Notes: generated by a model not told the origin, from the sequence alone. A stretch of 64,000 bases of DNA from Rhizobacter sp. (GCA_019635355.1 JAHBZQ010000001.1:5084001-5148000), one strand, 5' to 3'; positions 7,775 to 15,357 are shown, counted from the first letter of the stretch. Translations and numbers: made by a program.

Positions 7775-8146
7775 CTACGCCTTGCTCAGAACCTGCGGAC
7801 CAAAGACGAACGATGCGCTTTGAATAAGGCCGCGCTCAACGACGTAGATGCAGACCACCTCAATGTGACCTGGACCTTCTGCGAAGGTGCGTGTGATGTC
7901 TTCGTGATCTATGACGATGCTGCCCATGACCGTGCGCTTGATCAGACGGGCGTGGATATTGGGTTCTTGTAGTCGCGGTGCAGTGCGAGCGCGGATCTCT
8001 GCGTGCCCTGAAGTCAGGAGCTTGCCCGGGTGTTCGTATTGCTTTGCGTCCGGGGCATAGGTGGAAAGCCAGCCTTCAATATCTCTGGCGTTGTAGGCGT
8101 TTAGCTGGCGCTGGACTACGACTTCGGGGGAAGACCAATCGGGCAT
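7775..8146 (-). CDS. NTF2-like / SnoaL-type protein
   Basis: 123 residues. The helix VVVQRQLNAYNARDIEGWLS followed by TYAPDAKQYEHPGKLLTSGH is the standard opening of the nuclear transport factor 2 / steroid delta-isomerase-like fold, and the protein is about the right length for one domain. These proteins bind small hydrophobic ligands or act as small isomerases; the substrate cannot be predicted. Confidence 0.85.
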   Translation of the reverse strand: MPDWSSPEVVVQRQLNAYNARDIEGWLSTYAPDAKQYEHPGKLLTSGHAEIRARTAPRLQEPNIHARLIKRTVMGSIVIDHEDITRTFAEGPGHIEVVCIYVVERGLIQSASFVFGPQVLSKA

Positions 8147-8193
8147 ATGACTTCAGAAAAGGGTTTGGGTACTTCGGATTCCGCTCCAGCGGC

Positions 8194-8265
8194 GCCTAAC
8201 GTTTGACATGAGAGGCGGCGCAAGGGCGCAGCCCTTGTGACGTCCTCTCGATGGAAGGGTTAGGC
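8194..8265 (-). repeat. attC site 15, class h
   Basis: 72 bp with the AAGGGCGCAGCCCTT hairpin; closes the 8272-8667 cassette. Confidence 0.95.
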
Positions 8266-8271
8266 CGCACT

Positions 8272-8667
8272 TCAGTCGAAGCTCAGCTTCTTCTTGAACT
8301 CACTCATCTTTGCGGAATCGGCTTCCTTACGTGCCTCTTCTGCTTCTCTCTGCTGCTGTCTTGCGGCGTGGTACTGCCGGTAGGCTTGATTCGTTTCGGA
8401 GATGATTTTCTTGAGCTGTGGCAGGTGGTCGCTCTCCAGTTCTTCTGGAACGCACTCGATTTCAAGCCTTCTTCCCGAAACGTGAGCACGGCGCTTCATC
8501 ATGTAGAAGTTTTGCTCCCACCGTTCATTGAAGTATCGGGACCACTCTGGTGGCGCTGACGAGGAGAGTTCTAAAACCATTCGGACGATGGCCGATCGTG
8601 GATCGACGCGATGGGACGACTGATCGTCGAATGCAGAGATCTTGATGTCAACGAACTCTTGCGCCAC
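8272..8667 (-). CDS. Hypothetical protein with C-terminal coil
   Basis: 131 residues. The GTG start at 8667 is set by an ideal GGAGG six bases upstream. Residues 95-130 (RQQQREAEEARKEADSAKMS) form a charged helix likely to coil. No known domain. Confidence 0.72.
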   Translation of the reverse strand: MAQEFVDIKISAFDDQSSHRVDPRSAIVRMVLELSSSAPPEWSRYFNERWEQNFYMMKRRAHVSGRRLEIECVPEELESDHLPQLKKIISETNQAYRQYHAARQQQREAEEARKEADSAKMSEFKKKLSFD

Positions 8668-8721
8668 GGGTAACCTCCATTTGTGAGTGACGAATGATTC
8701 CGGACATGCCGCTTCTGTGCG

Positions 8722-8790
8722 GCCTAACGTTTGAAATGAGAGGCGGCGCCCGGCTTGCCGGGCGACGTCCTCTCGATGGAAGGGTTAGGC
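8722..8790 (-). repeat. attC site 16, class d
   Basis: Left arm reads GTTTGAAATGAG (C to A change). Confidence 0.95.
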
Positions 8791-9297
8791 ATCGCTGGCG
8801 AGAAACAACTCATGTGTGATCTCAAAAGCTGAGCTGAACTCAAATCCCTTTCTGGGCAGGGAGTTGACGCTTGTGATGAGGCGGCCAGGATCGACCTTAC
8901 TGCTGCCTCTGGCATGGTGAGCGTAGTCCGCTGCGACGGCGCGAAGCGCACCGAGTTGCGACTGATTGGATGTTTTGCATACAGCCACTTCGTCGAAATC
9001 CTTGAGAAGGCGAGAGACCTTTTCAGCTGGCAGCTTCATGTGTTGCGCAATCTGCTTGACACCATAGGCCAGGAATGTGGGCATGTCTTTCAACCCAGGC
9101 TTTTGCTGCCCGATCATGATGGGGAAGCTCAGCATCGAGCGGGCACTCATGAAGAGAAATGCGTGCCTGTCGCCTATGGGCACAACATTGACCAACCAGT
9201 TTCCGAGGAGTGACTGTGTTTCACCTGCCTCGTCTAGCGGCTCTTTGCCGATCCCGAGAGCATCTCTGGCAATCTGAGTGGCTTGAAGAAAGATCAT
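8785..9297 (-). CDS. DUF6933-like protein
   Basis: 170 residues. The segment LLGNWLVNVVPIGDRHAFLF followed by MSARSMLSFPIM resembles the DUF6933 pattern (a short recurring family of unknown function, often in accessory DNA). This is from memory and should be treated as probable. Soluble, no signal peptide. Confidence 0.65.
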   Translation of the reverse strand: MIFLQATQIARDALGIGKEPLDEAGETQSLLGNWLVNVVPIGDRHAFLFMSARSMLSFPIMIGQQKPGLKDMPTFLAYGVKQIAQHMKLPAEKVSRLLKDFDEVAVCKTSNQSQLGALRAVAADYAHHARGSSKVDPGRLITSVNSLPRKGFEFSSAFEITHELFLASDA

Positions 9298-9313
9298 GCG
9301 TGTCTGTGGCGAT

Positions 9314-9384
9314 GCCTAACGTTTGACATGAGGGGCGGCTAAGAGCGTAGCTCTTAGACGTCCCCCTCGATGGAAGGGTTAGGC
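9314..9384 (-). repeat. attC site 17, class j
   Basis: 71 bp, outer arm GGGG/CCCC and inner hairpin TAAGAGCGTAGCTCTTA; both arms changed in a compensating way. Confidence 0.93.
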
Positions 9385-9560
9385 GCCGCCTTTGTGAGCC
9401 GGAGCAGCCAAGCAGCGACGACGACAAGGCCAATGCCCAAACAGACGTGCCATAGCTTGTGGCCTAACGTTGTAAGGCAACCAACACCACCGATTACAGC
9501 GACGAGGCAATAGACAAAGGCTTTAGACGTGGAAAGCCTGCTGGGCCTGCGCTCAAACAC
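9354..9560 (-). CDS. Small two-helix membrane protein, coupled second gene
   Basis: 68 residues from a GTG at 9560 that overlaps the stop of the preceding gene (9553) by 8 bases, suggesting translational coupling. Two membrane helices (AFVYCLVAVIGGVGCL and VCLGIGLVVVAAWLL). Its last ten residues are encoded by attC 17. An in-frame ATG further upstream also exists. No family recognised. Confidence 0.5.
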   Translation of the reverse strand: MFERRPSRLSTSKAFVYCLVAVIGGVGCLTTLGHKLWHVCLGIGLVVVAAWLLRLTKAAPNPSIEGDV

Positions 9561-9846
9561 GGACAACCTCGACTTCGCTGGGGTGGCTTGTTTGGAGACT
9601 ACTCGCGAAATCGATAACTTCCTCTTCGGACTCATCGGGATGTGCGGTTGTGAGAATGAAATGGGTTCCGCTTCCTTCTTCTCCAACGCATAGCCAGTCA
9701 AGAGCGTCTTCCCACTTGTCAGCCTCCACGCCAACAGCGCAGAAGACCTCGATCTTGCGAGTTACAAGGTCTTGGAGCAAGGCGTCGTGCCGGCTTGGGG
9801 TGTAGCCATTCGTTGAAACCAAAACGACTTTGAGCGGTAGTGGCAT
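9553..9846 (-). CDS. DUF7684-like protein
   Basis: 97 residues. VLVSTNGYTPSRHDALLQDL and FILTTAHPDESEEEVIDFA follow the DUF7684 pattern as I remember it (small alpha/beta proteins of unknown function, in which HPDES is the most constant part). First gene of the cassette, ATG 8 bases from the attC junction, overlapping a small membrane protein gene. Confidence 0.7.
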   Translation of the reverse strand: MPLPLKVVLVSTNGYTPSRHDALLQDLVTRKIEVFCAVGVEADKWEDALDWLCVGEEGSGTHFILTTAHPDESEEEVIDFASSLQTSHPSEVEVVRV

Positions 9847-9853
9847 TTGCGGC

Positions 9854-9922
9854 GCCTAACGTTTGACATGAGAGGCCAGGCCCGGCTTGCCGGGACTGGT
9901 CCTCTCGATGGAAGGGTTAGGC
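9854..9922 (-). repeat. attC site 18, class e
   Basis: Closes the two-gene DUF3565-GNAT cassette. Confidence 0.95.
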
Positions 9923-9928
9923 GCCACT

Positions 9929-10318
9929 TTATGCACGCCGCCGCTCCATGGCCAGCGATGCATGCTCGAACCCCAATTTGGCAAAGAACTCGTTAGCTCC
10001 AGCTCTGCCGGCGCGTAGCACCCATGTGACCTGCGGATTGCTGCCGACTGCGTGCTCGACGAGCTTGCGGCCAATGCCTCTACCTCTGTGGCTTGGTGCG
10101 ACGACAACCATAGACAGATAGCCATTGGACAGGCCATCTGTGATGCCGCGTAGAAAGCCGACGATCTGCCCCTCAGTGACTGCGACCTCAGCGAGTTGAG
10201 AAGCCTCTACAAGCTGCACGAAGCGCTCCAGATTCTCTAGCCGATCGCGCCAACCGTTTTGAGCCAAAAGCTCGTATGCGCTTGATAGCTCTTCGGTTTG
10301 TACGCGGCGGATTTCCAT
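9929..10318 (-). CDS. GNAT-family N-acetyltransferase
   Basis: 130 residues, one GNAT domain. VVVAPSHRGRGIGRKLVEHA (about 75-95) is the acetyl-CoA pyrophosphate-binding motif A; NEFFAKLGFEHA is the usual C-terminal motif. Substrate unknown. It follows the DUF3565 gene with 6 bases between that stop and this ATG, so the two are probably co-translated; a TTG two codons upstream is the alternative start. Confidence 0.88.
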   Translation of the reverse strand: MEIRRVQTEELSSAYELLAQNGWRDRLENLERFVQLVEASQLAEVAVTEGQIVGFLRGITDGLSNGYLSMVVVAPSHRGRGIGRKLVEHAVGSNPQVTWVLRAGRAGANEFFAKLGFEHASLAMERRRA

Positions 10319-10324
10319 TGGCAA

Positions 10325-10549
10325 CTAGGAACTAGATTCTTCTGGCCAATCTCGCGGAGCACCTTGATCGCACTTCCTGCACGCCAATACGGCGCCGAGC
10401 TTCTCGGCTCGACCTTCCGCTGTGATGACCCACGGCCTGTTGGTCCAGGGCGGATTGTGACGAACGTGCTGGTTGTGCCCGCATTCGAGCTCTGCAACCC
10501 AATCGTTCTCTTCGTCAACGTGGAAGCCAACGATACGTCGCTCAGTCAC
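10325..10549 (-). CDS. DUF3565-domain protein
   Basis: 74 residues from the GTG at 10549. The sequence RRIVGFHVDEENDWVAELEC then GHNQHVRHNPPW and a closing CRKC match the DUF3565 family: one probable metal site (C-GH, H, C..C). Function unestablished. The ATG inside attC (10573) would add eight non-conserved residues, so the family start is preferred. First gene of a two-gene cassette. Confidence 0.85.
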   Translation of the reverse strand: MTERRIVGFHVDEENDWVAELECGHNQHVRHNPPWTNRPWVITAEGRAEKLGAVLACRKCDQGAPRDWPEESSS

Positions 10550-10557
10550 CTTGTGGC

Positions 10558-10629
10558 GCCTAACGTTTGACATGAGAGGCGGCGCAAGGGCGCAGCCCTT
10601 GTGACGTCCTCTCGATGGAAGGGTTAGGC
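10558..10629 (-). repeat. attC site 19, class h
   Basis: Closes the SMI1/KNR4 cassette 10645-11088. Confidence 0.95.
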
Positions 10630-10644
10630 CGCACTCGCACTAGC

Positions 10645-11088
10645 CTAGGTATTCGGTTCTTCGACAAGCTGCGACAAGAAGTCATCGAGGGACTTCGCCA
10701 GCCATCGGACTGCTCTGTCGAGTTCGGTGAAGTACTCGGAGCGAAAGTGGAAAACTCTTCCGAGAGTATCTGAGGCAATGCTGTAGCAGTACCAATCACC
10801 ACTGGCATCGGTGGCGAATGGGATCGCTTGTTTCGGTAGGCCCGGTCTCTCTTGGCACAGGCGGTAGATTTCCTCAACAGTCTCAAGTCTCGATCCGTGC
10901 TTGAGCGGAAAGAACTGATGGACACAGAAATACCTGCCGTGCGCTAAGTAGGCGTTTGGAAAGGGTTGGCCACCATTGGCGCGCTCGTAGTGGCGACGAA
11001 GATCTGCGGGAAGCGCAAAGCCAAGCTGTGCCTCAGCTTCCGAGAAGTCTGCTGACGTGAGTGGGGCATTTGGGCTGACTATCTGCAT
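10645..11088 (-). CDS. SMI1/KNR4-family protein
   Basis: 147 residues. SEAEAQLGFALPADLRRHYE followed by RANGGQP is the diagnostic opening of the SMI1/KNR4 (SUKH) fold, and FATDASGDWYCYSI fits its central strand. SUKH proteins are common immunity proteins of contact-dependent and polymorphic toxins; no toxin gene is nearby. Confidence 0.85.
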   Translation of the reverse strand: MQIVSPNAPLTSADFSEAEAQLGFALPADLRRHYERANGGQPFPNAYLAHGRYFCVHQFFPLKHGSRLETVEEIYRLCQERPGLPKQAIPFATDASGDWYCYSIASDTLGRVFHFRSEYFTELDRAVRWLAKSLDDFLSQLVEEPNT

Positions 11089-11114
11089 CTCGCTAAGGAT
11101 ATGTGTCTTGTGCG

Positions 11115-11183
11115 GCCTAACGTTTGACATGAGCTGCATGCCCCGGCTTGCCGGGGCATGTCAGCTCGATGGAAGGGTTAGGC
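11115..11183 (-). repeat. attC site 20, class i
   Basis: Compensated outer arm GCTG/CAGC. Confidence 0.95.
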
Positions 11184-11585
11184 ATCGCTTTCTGGATATG
11201 GCCTGCAACGTGACTGGAACTCGGAGAAGGAGCGGCCCGCAAGATAGAACCTATTGCTTTGATACGGATATCGAACGTAGACCGCACCAAAGTTCTCCGG
11301 CTCAAAGCACAAATACACGTAGCCACCCGGTTGGAGCCCGCCAATGACCAACATCTTTCGTTCCCAGGCGCCTTGCATGCCGTCCCTGACGATTCTCGAT
11401 GCAGAGTACAAGACATCAAGGGCTTCCTCTCCGTCGCTACCTGGAATGGGATCGAGAGTGCGAAATAGCTGCCAACCCCCGAACGAACTCGGGCTGTGAT
11501 TCTCTAAGAACGAGCGGTAGTCGCCGGGCAGGGAGCCTCCAAGCTCGGTCTCTAACTCCACTACATCCTTGATAAACGCTGCCAT
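11178..11585 (-). CDS. SMI1/KNR4-family protein
   Basis: 135 residues. VELETELGGSLPGDYRSFLE then NHSPSSFGGWQLF opens a SUKH domain; QPGGYVYLCFEP and AVYVRY are its later strands. Second of three SUKH proteins in the window and the direct neighbour of the first, although the sequences are not close. Likely an orphan immunity protein (inference). Confidence 0.8.
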   Translation of the reverse strand: MAAFIKDVVELETELGGSLPGDYRSFLENHSPSSFGGWQLFRTLDPIPGSDGEEALDVLYSASRIVRDGMQGAWERKMLVIGGLQPGGYVYLCFEPENFGAVYVRYPYQSNRFYLAGRSFSEFQSRCRPYPESDA

Positions 11586-11590
11586 GCGAT

Positions 11591-11659
11591 GCCTAACGTT
11601 TGACATGAGAGGCCCGACCCGGCTTGCCGGGGCGGGTCCTCTCGATGGAAGGGTTAGAC
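11591..11659 (-). repeat. attC site 21, class c
   Basis: R'' GTTAGAC matches the GTCTAAC junction at 12100, so the whole 11659-12100 segment is one cassette. Confidence 0.95.
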
Positions 11660-11766
11660 GCCGCGCGCGGAACTGACTTGGCCTTGACCACCCTGGAGCG
11701 CTCGGCCAACCGTACACGGATGCTTTGCTGCAAGGATCTCTCAACTCTCTGGGGATTTGCCGCCAT
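11593..11766 (-). CDS. Small basic protein with attC-encoded tail
   Basis: 57 residues. The ATG is preceded by AGGAGGG at 6 bases, one of the best ribosome sites in the window. The first 36 residues are basic and helical (RSLQQSIRVRLAERSRVVKA); no stop precedes attC, so about 20 more residues are read from attC 21. Unknown function. It diverges from the + strand gene at 11910. Confidence 0.55.
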   Translation of the reverse strand: MAANPQRVERSLQQSIRVRLAERSRVVKAKSVPRAASNPSIERTRPGKPGRASHVKR

Positions 11767-11909
11767 CACATGCCCTCCTGGACGGTGCCGAGATCTACAC
11801 ACCGAACCTCAGCGCAAGTTACTGATTCTGAAGAGAAAACAGCCGCAGTTTGCATGGAACGATGAGGGCGTGCCCTTAGCGGATATCCACCTCCGTAGCA
11901 TCTCATTCC
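11767..11909. other. Divergent intergenic region
   Basis: 143 bases between two diverging small genes; any promoters of both must lie here. I see no strong -35/-10 pair. Confidence 0.4.
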
Positions 11910-12065
11910 ATGAGCGAAGACAAATCAATTCGACGGCGGCCAATTCGGGTTTCGGACCCCATGGAGTACTTTGCGAAAGACCATTGGGGAGTTCGGCTCG
12001 CAGCGCTGGTTATTTGCAAGCTGGGAGTCGGTCTCTGTATTGGCCTGGCCTTGTGGATCAAGTGA
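11910..12065 (+). CDS. Small membrane protein, reversed orientation
   Basis: 51 residues: a basic N-terminus (KSIRRRPIRVSDPMEYFAKD) and one membrane helix (about 32-50, LAALVICKLGVGLCIGLALW). This is the only convincing + strand gene in the window, opposite to all others, so it cannot use a shared array promoter. No good Shine-Dalgarno; the start is the first ATG that gives the basic-then-hydrophobic layout. Confidence 0.6.
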   Translation: MSEDKSIRRRPIRVSDPMEYFAKDHWGVRLAALVICKLGVGLCIGLALWIK

Positions 12066-12099
12066 ATGCATCTGCATTCTGAGAGTGACTCCTAGCGGC

Positions 12100-12168
12100 G
12101 TCTAACGTTTGACATGAGAGGCGGCGCCCGGCTTGCCGGGCGACGTCCTCTCGATGGAAGGGTTAGGC
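12100..12168 (-). repeat. attC site 22, class d
   Basis: Closes the SRPBCC cassette. Confidence 0.95.
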
Positions 12169-12585
12169 CGCACTGCGCGCCTCGGCCAACTGCTTGAGCT
12201 TCTTCAGGGTGACAGGCAGACCTGAATCTATCTGCTTGCCGAGCATGCGGTCGAGGATAAGCAGAAGAGGACCCGAGAGGGTGACCCTGTGAACGACCTC
12301 AGTTCCGCCGCTTGTAGGCGTGAGCTCGTGCTCGAAGACCATGCGAAACAGTGGAATCTTTGAATCGACGGTGAATGACCGATCGCGGGTTACCTCAGTG
12401 ACCCGCATCGGAACCGTATTGCCTTTGGTTGGAGTGAGCTTCCCTCTGGCTCCAACCTGTAGCGGACCATCCAAGAATGCGCGTTTGGTGTCTGGGTCCC
12501 AGACGTGCCAGTTGGAGACATCCTCGTAGATGTGGAACAGGACACTTGGCGGAGCAAGTACGGTTGTCTTGTGCTCGATCTGCAT
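12163..12585 (-). CDS. SRPBCC-family protein (polyketide cyclase-like)
   Basis: 140 residues. The N-terminal TTVLAPPSVLFHIYEDVSNW then HVWDPD is the typical opening of a START/Bet v1-like SRPBCC domain, and the long C-terminal helix (LPVTLKKLKQLAEARSA) completes it. These proteins bind hydrophobic ligands; the ligand is unknown. Full length. Confidence 0.85.
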   Translation of the reverse strand: MQIEHKTTVLAPPSVLFHIYEDVSNWHVWDPDTKRAFLDGPLQVGARGKLTPTKGNTVPMRVTEVTRDRSFTVDSKIPLFRMVFEHELTPTSGGTEVVHRVTLSGPLLLILDRMLGKQIDSGLPVTLKKLKQLAEARSAA

Positions 12586-12627
12586 GACTTGGCTCTGATG
12601 GTCTGGTCGTGGGTTGCCTTCTGTGCG

Positions 12628-12696
12628 GCCTAACGTTTGACATGAGAGGCCCGACCCGGCTTGCCGGGGCGGGTCCTCTCGATGGAAGGGTTAGGC
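12628..12696 (-). repeat. attC site 23, class c
   Basis: Closes the cassette of 12716-13066. Confidence 0.95.
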
Positions 12697-12715
12697 GCCG
12701 ATTTGTGCACGATGG

Positions 12716-13066
12716 CTACGCCTTGAAAACTGCCCACTCCCCACCTGCACCAATAGCACCGTACTCACCTACCCAACTGCTTGCTTCTTCCAAGTTTTCG
12801 TAGGCCATTCCGGTACTTCCTTGAAAAAGAGCAAGGGAGCCACTTCGTAGCTTGGCAAGCAAACAGACGGCTTCGCCTGCTATTAGCATCTCGTGGCCTT
12901 CTGCGGTAGAGGACCACTGTGCCTTACGTAGCAATTCGAGTTCGAATCGCTTTTCGGGTGGTCTGGTGGCATCTCTCGCAGAGAAATCCCGTTCAATCTC
13001 AGCTTGTGCCTCTTCCCTTGACGGGAAGCTGGCTTGGTACCGCATAGCGAAGTAGCGTTCGGTCAT
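12716..13066 (-). CDS. Hypothetical protein
   Basis: 116 residues, soluble, ending GEYGAIGAGGEWAVFKA. One charged helix at about 15-45 (REEAQAEIERDFSARDATRP), then strands. Unrecognised. Confidence 0.68.
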   Translation of the reverse strand: MTERYFAMRYQASFPSREEAQAEIERDFSARDATRPPEKRFELELLRKAQWSSTAEGHEMLIAGEAVCLLAKLRSGSLALFQGSTGMAYENLEEASSWVGEYGAIGAGGEWAVFKA

Positions 13067-13080
13067 GGCTCTCTTTCGGC

Positions 13081-13149
13081 GCCTAACGTTTGACATGAGA
13101 GGCCCGACCCGGCTTGCCGGGGCGGGTCCTCTCGATGGAAGGGTTAGGC
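13081..13149 (-). repeat. attC site 24, class c
   Basis: Identical in stem to site 23. Confidence 0.95.
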
Positions 13150-13161
13150 GTCGGCGACAAC

Positions 13162-13563
13162 TTAGATCTCAAACCACTGAGCCGATTCATACATGGCTCC
13201 ACTTTTCATAAAGTGATCTGCCACCGATATCGCCAAGTCGAAAGAGATGACGAACTCTGCTTCAACGATCTCACCTTCAAAGGGATCACAACTTTCGTAT
13301 TGAAAGAGAAGAGACGTTTCGGGCCTCTCGGCTGACGAGTTGCAGCACCAATAGCCTGCGTGACCTTCATCAGGAAAGTAGATCGCGTCGAAATGAGGGC
13401 CGCTTGAGCGGATGGCTACGCAGGGGAACTCTCGGTCGGGCAAGGAGAGCCAGAATAGACCTCCTCCACGGCTGTCCTTCAAAGACAGAACGGCGCGCAG
13501 TTCTTCGCTTGTAGTCACTGTCCATGATCTTAGATGGCCATGGATGATTAGCGCTTCGCTCAT
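13162..13563 (-). CDS. Imm1-like protein
   Basis: 133 residues. GGGLFWLSLPDREFPCVAIR then FDAIYFPDEGHAGY resembles the Imm1 immunity family (strand with FWLS, then YFPDDGHPG-type turn). A match from memory, not a search. It would protect against a deaminase- or nuclease-type polymorphic toxin; none is nearby. ATG at 13563 lies 9 bases from the junction. Confidence 0.65.
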   Translation of the reverse strand: MSEALIIHGHLRSWTVTTSEELRAVLSLKDSRGGGLFWLSLPDREFPCVAIRSSGPHFDAIYFPDEGHAGYWCCNSSAERPETSLLFQYESCDPFEGEIVEAEFVISFDLAISVADHFMKSGAMYESAQWFEI

Positions 13564-13571
13564 TTTCCGAC

Positions 13572-13640
13572 GCCTAACGTTTGACATGAGAGGCGGCGCC
13601 CGGCCTGCCGGGCGACGTCCTCTCGATGGAAGGGTTAGGC
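13572..13640 (-). repeat. attC site 25, class d
   Basis: Loop CCTGCC; closes the frameshifted ankyrin cassette. Confidence 0.95.
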
Positions 13641-14015
13641 GCCGCCTTTTCGCCGGCTACCTGGATTTGGCTTGGAAGGCTTGTACTTCTCGATGAGTGC
13701 TGCAATTTTCTGCCCCTCTTCGTCTTTCCTGTCTTGCGCTCGGATTCGGGCACTTATGTTCATCCAACCTGGCAGATCTGGATTGGCGCCATGTTTGAGC
13801 AGAAGCTCCACCAACTCTGGATAGCTTTTCCGCGCAGCTTGGCACAAGGCTGTTTCTCCAATGAGTTCTGCTTGGTGCGCGTCGACTTCCGCGCCATTCT
13901 CAAGTAGCCATTGAACGGCTTTGTAGTGCTCGCCTTCGACTGCGTAGTGCAGCGGCGTGCGTGAGAGGTCATCAAACTCATTCAGCTTGAAGCCCACTTT
14001 TACAAGCGTGGACAT
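13635..14015 (-). CDS. Ankyrin-repeat protein, N-terminus frameshifted
   Basis: 126 residues from ATG 14015. FDDLSRTPLHYAVEGEHYKA and IGETALCQAARKSYPELVEL are ankyrin repeats; LPGWMNISARIRAQDRK closes a family I recall as commonly starting about 25 residues earlier. That missing part exists upstream in another frame: ATG 14089 encodes MPSTREDWFEAEKP, and HRAAQDGDLNE follows in the gene's own frame. A one-base deletion near 14050 explains both. Either a recent pseudogene or expressed from the internal ATG. Confidence 0.75.
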   Translation of the reverse strand: MSTLVKVGFKLNEFDDLSRTPLHYAVEGEHYKAVQWLLENGAEVDAHQAELIGETALCQAARKSYPELVELLLKHGANPDLPGWMNISARIRAQDRKDEEGQKIAALIEKYKPSKPNPGSRRKGGA

Positions 14016-14089
14016 CTCGTTTAGATCGCCATCCTGCGCGGCGCGATGGGCTTCTCAGCTTCAAACCAATCTTCGCGAGTTGATGGCAT
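14016..14089 (-). pseudogene. Displaced 5' end of the ankyrin gene
   Basis: See the gene at 13635-14015. The frame from ATG 14089 ends at a TAA within the next 25 codons, and the gene's own frame is blocked upstream by a TGA just before the HRAAQDGDL codons. Confidence 0.6.
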
Positions 14090-14096
14090 CGGCGGC

Positions 14097-14154
14097 GCCT
14101 AACGTTGGAGTTCAGCGGCTGCCGAAGGCAGTCCGCTGCAATGACGGGTTAGGC
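14097..14154 (-). repeat. Divergent short attC site 26
   Basis: 58 bp. R' and R'' are GCCTAAC and GTTAGGC, but the interior (GGAGTTCAGCGGCTGC / GCAGTCCGCTGCAATGACG) is unrelated to all other sites here. It still folds as a hairpin. Belongs to the cassette of gene 14149-14559, which probably came from another integron lineage. Confidence 0.92.
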
Positions 14155-14559
14155 GCCGCGCACTGCATTGCGACGAGATTTTCGGTTGGCGAATATTTCC
14201 GCAAAGCGGCCTCCAATACGTTTTGCCGCTTCTTGCGGTGTTTCGTTGAACTCGGAGCGAATATTGACTTCTGCTCCAGCAGCAAGCAACAGAAGCACCA
14301 TAGGCTCGCATTTTTGGCTTAGAGCTACATGAAGCGGAGTTGTGCTCATGTCTCCAGGTGCATTGACATTGGCGCCAGCCTCAATAAGAACCTTCGCTGA
14401 TTCAACATCGCTGCGCCACGCAAAGAGATGTAGTGGCGTGTCCCCGTCAGGGCCTCTCGTGTCGATGTTTATGGAAACAGGCTCCTCTTCCGCCGGGAAG
14501 AAATGTTCTGCCGCGTAGCGGAGGACTTCTTGCAGCTTGGACTTTGAGACGTCGTTCAT
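14149..14559 (-). CDS. Ankyrin-repeat protein
   Basis: 136 residues with three repeats: DGDTPLHLFAWRSDVESAKV, MSTTPLHVALSQKCEPMVLL and EFNETPQEAAKRIGGRFAEI. Ankyrin proteins of this size are often immunity proteins or protein-binding factors. It carries its own foreign-looking attC (14097), unlike its neighbours, so it is likely a later acquisition. Confidence 0.88.
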   Translation of the reverse strand: MNDVSKSKLQEVLRYAAEHFFPAEEEPVSINIDTRGPDGDTPLHLFAWRSDVESAKVLIEAGANVNAPGDMSTTPLHVALSQKCEPMVLLLLAAGAEVNIRSEFNETPQEAAKRIGGRFAEIFANRKSRRNAVRGA

Positions 14560-14566
14560 TCGAGGC

Positions 14567-14635
14567 GCCTAACGTTTGACATGAGAGGCTCGCCCCGGCT
14601 TGCCGGGGCGAGTCCTCTCGATGGAAGGGTTAGGC
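14567..14635 (-). repeat. attC site 27, class b
   Basis: Stem TCGCCCCGG variant. Confidence 0.95.
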
Positions 14636-15280
14636 ATCTGGGCTCCGAAGTAGCGCGATTACTTTTGCCGCGATAGCAGTGAAGCGCATAGTGCCAATTC
14701 CGTCCCACGCGCTTTCCGCGGGTGTGAGAACGCCTAGAGACAGCAAGCCGCTCATATTTAGGTATTCGCTACCCGTTGCAAGGATTCGGAGAACCTTGTC
14801 TTTGGATGCACTTTGCGGCGGCAGTGCCGTGACAGGCTGGATGCCCTCGTACACGAAAGCCTTGAAGAGGAAAGTTGCTTCTTCGGCTGAGATGTCTCGA
14901 ATGACGCGGGAGACCATGATTGCTTCCTGTCCCGTTCCGACATCTGTTGTGAGCGCGTTTGCGACTGCATTGCGAAGAAGCCCAATCTTTTCTTCTTGAG
15001 TCGTTTGTAGAACTGCGAGCACCGTTTCGTTCACTACCTTGTATTGCTCATCGGACAAGGTGGCAACACGTTGTGATTGCTCTGCAAGTAGTCCGTGAAT
15101 CTCCGAGATTGCGGCTTCAACTCGCTTCTTTTGGCGCTCTGCGGCCAGAGACTTCGCGAGGACTGGGAGTAGAGGAGCGAGAGGGCCGCCAGCCACTGCA
15201 GCTACTACGGTCAGCGCCGATTCAGTGACAACGCTCCCAGAAACACGCTCGACATTGCTTGGCTTAGAAAGCTGGTTCAT
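14630..15280 (-). CDS. Hypothetical helical protein
   Basis: 216 residues, largely helical. A hydrophobic stretch at about 24-45 (LTVVAAVAGGPLAPLLPVLA) precedes a long charged helix (AAERQKKRVEAAISEIHGLL) and a C-terminal mixed domain. The stretch could insert in a membrane or be a buried helix. Unrecognised. The ATG is 6 bases from the junction. Confidence 0.72.
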   Translation of the reverse strand: MNQLSKPSNVERVSGSVVTESALTVVAAVAGGPLAPLLPVLAKSLAAERQKKRVEAAISEIHGLLAEQSQRVATLSDEQYKVVNETVLAVLQTTQEEKIGLLRNAVANALTTDVGTGQEAIMVSRVIRDISAEEATFLFKAFVYEGIQPVTALPPQSASKDKVLRILATGSEYLNMSGLLSLGVLTPAESAWDGIGTMRFTAIAAKVIALLRSPDA

Positions 15281-15285
15281 AAGAT

Positions 15286-15357
15286 GCCTAACGTTTGACA
15301 TGAGAGGCGGCGCAAGGGCGTAGCCCTTGTGACGTCCTCTCGATGGAAGGGTTAGGC
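15286..15357 (-). repeat. attC site 28, class h
   Basis: Closes the lipoprotein cassette 15415-15831. Confidence 0.95.

Noticed and set aside
11624..12082. 152-codon + strand ORF over the divergent cassette
   Set aside because: Starts in attC, low-quality composition; the 51-codon frame inside the same region has a membrane-protein pattern instead.
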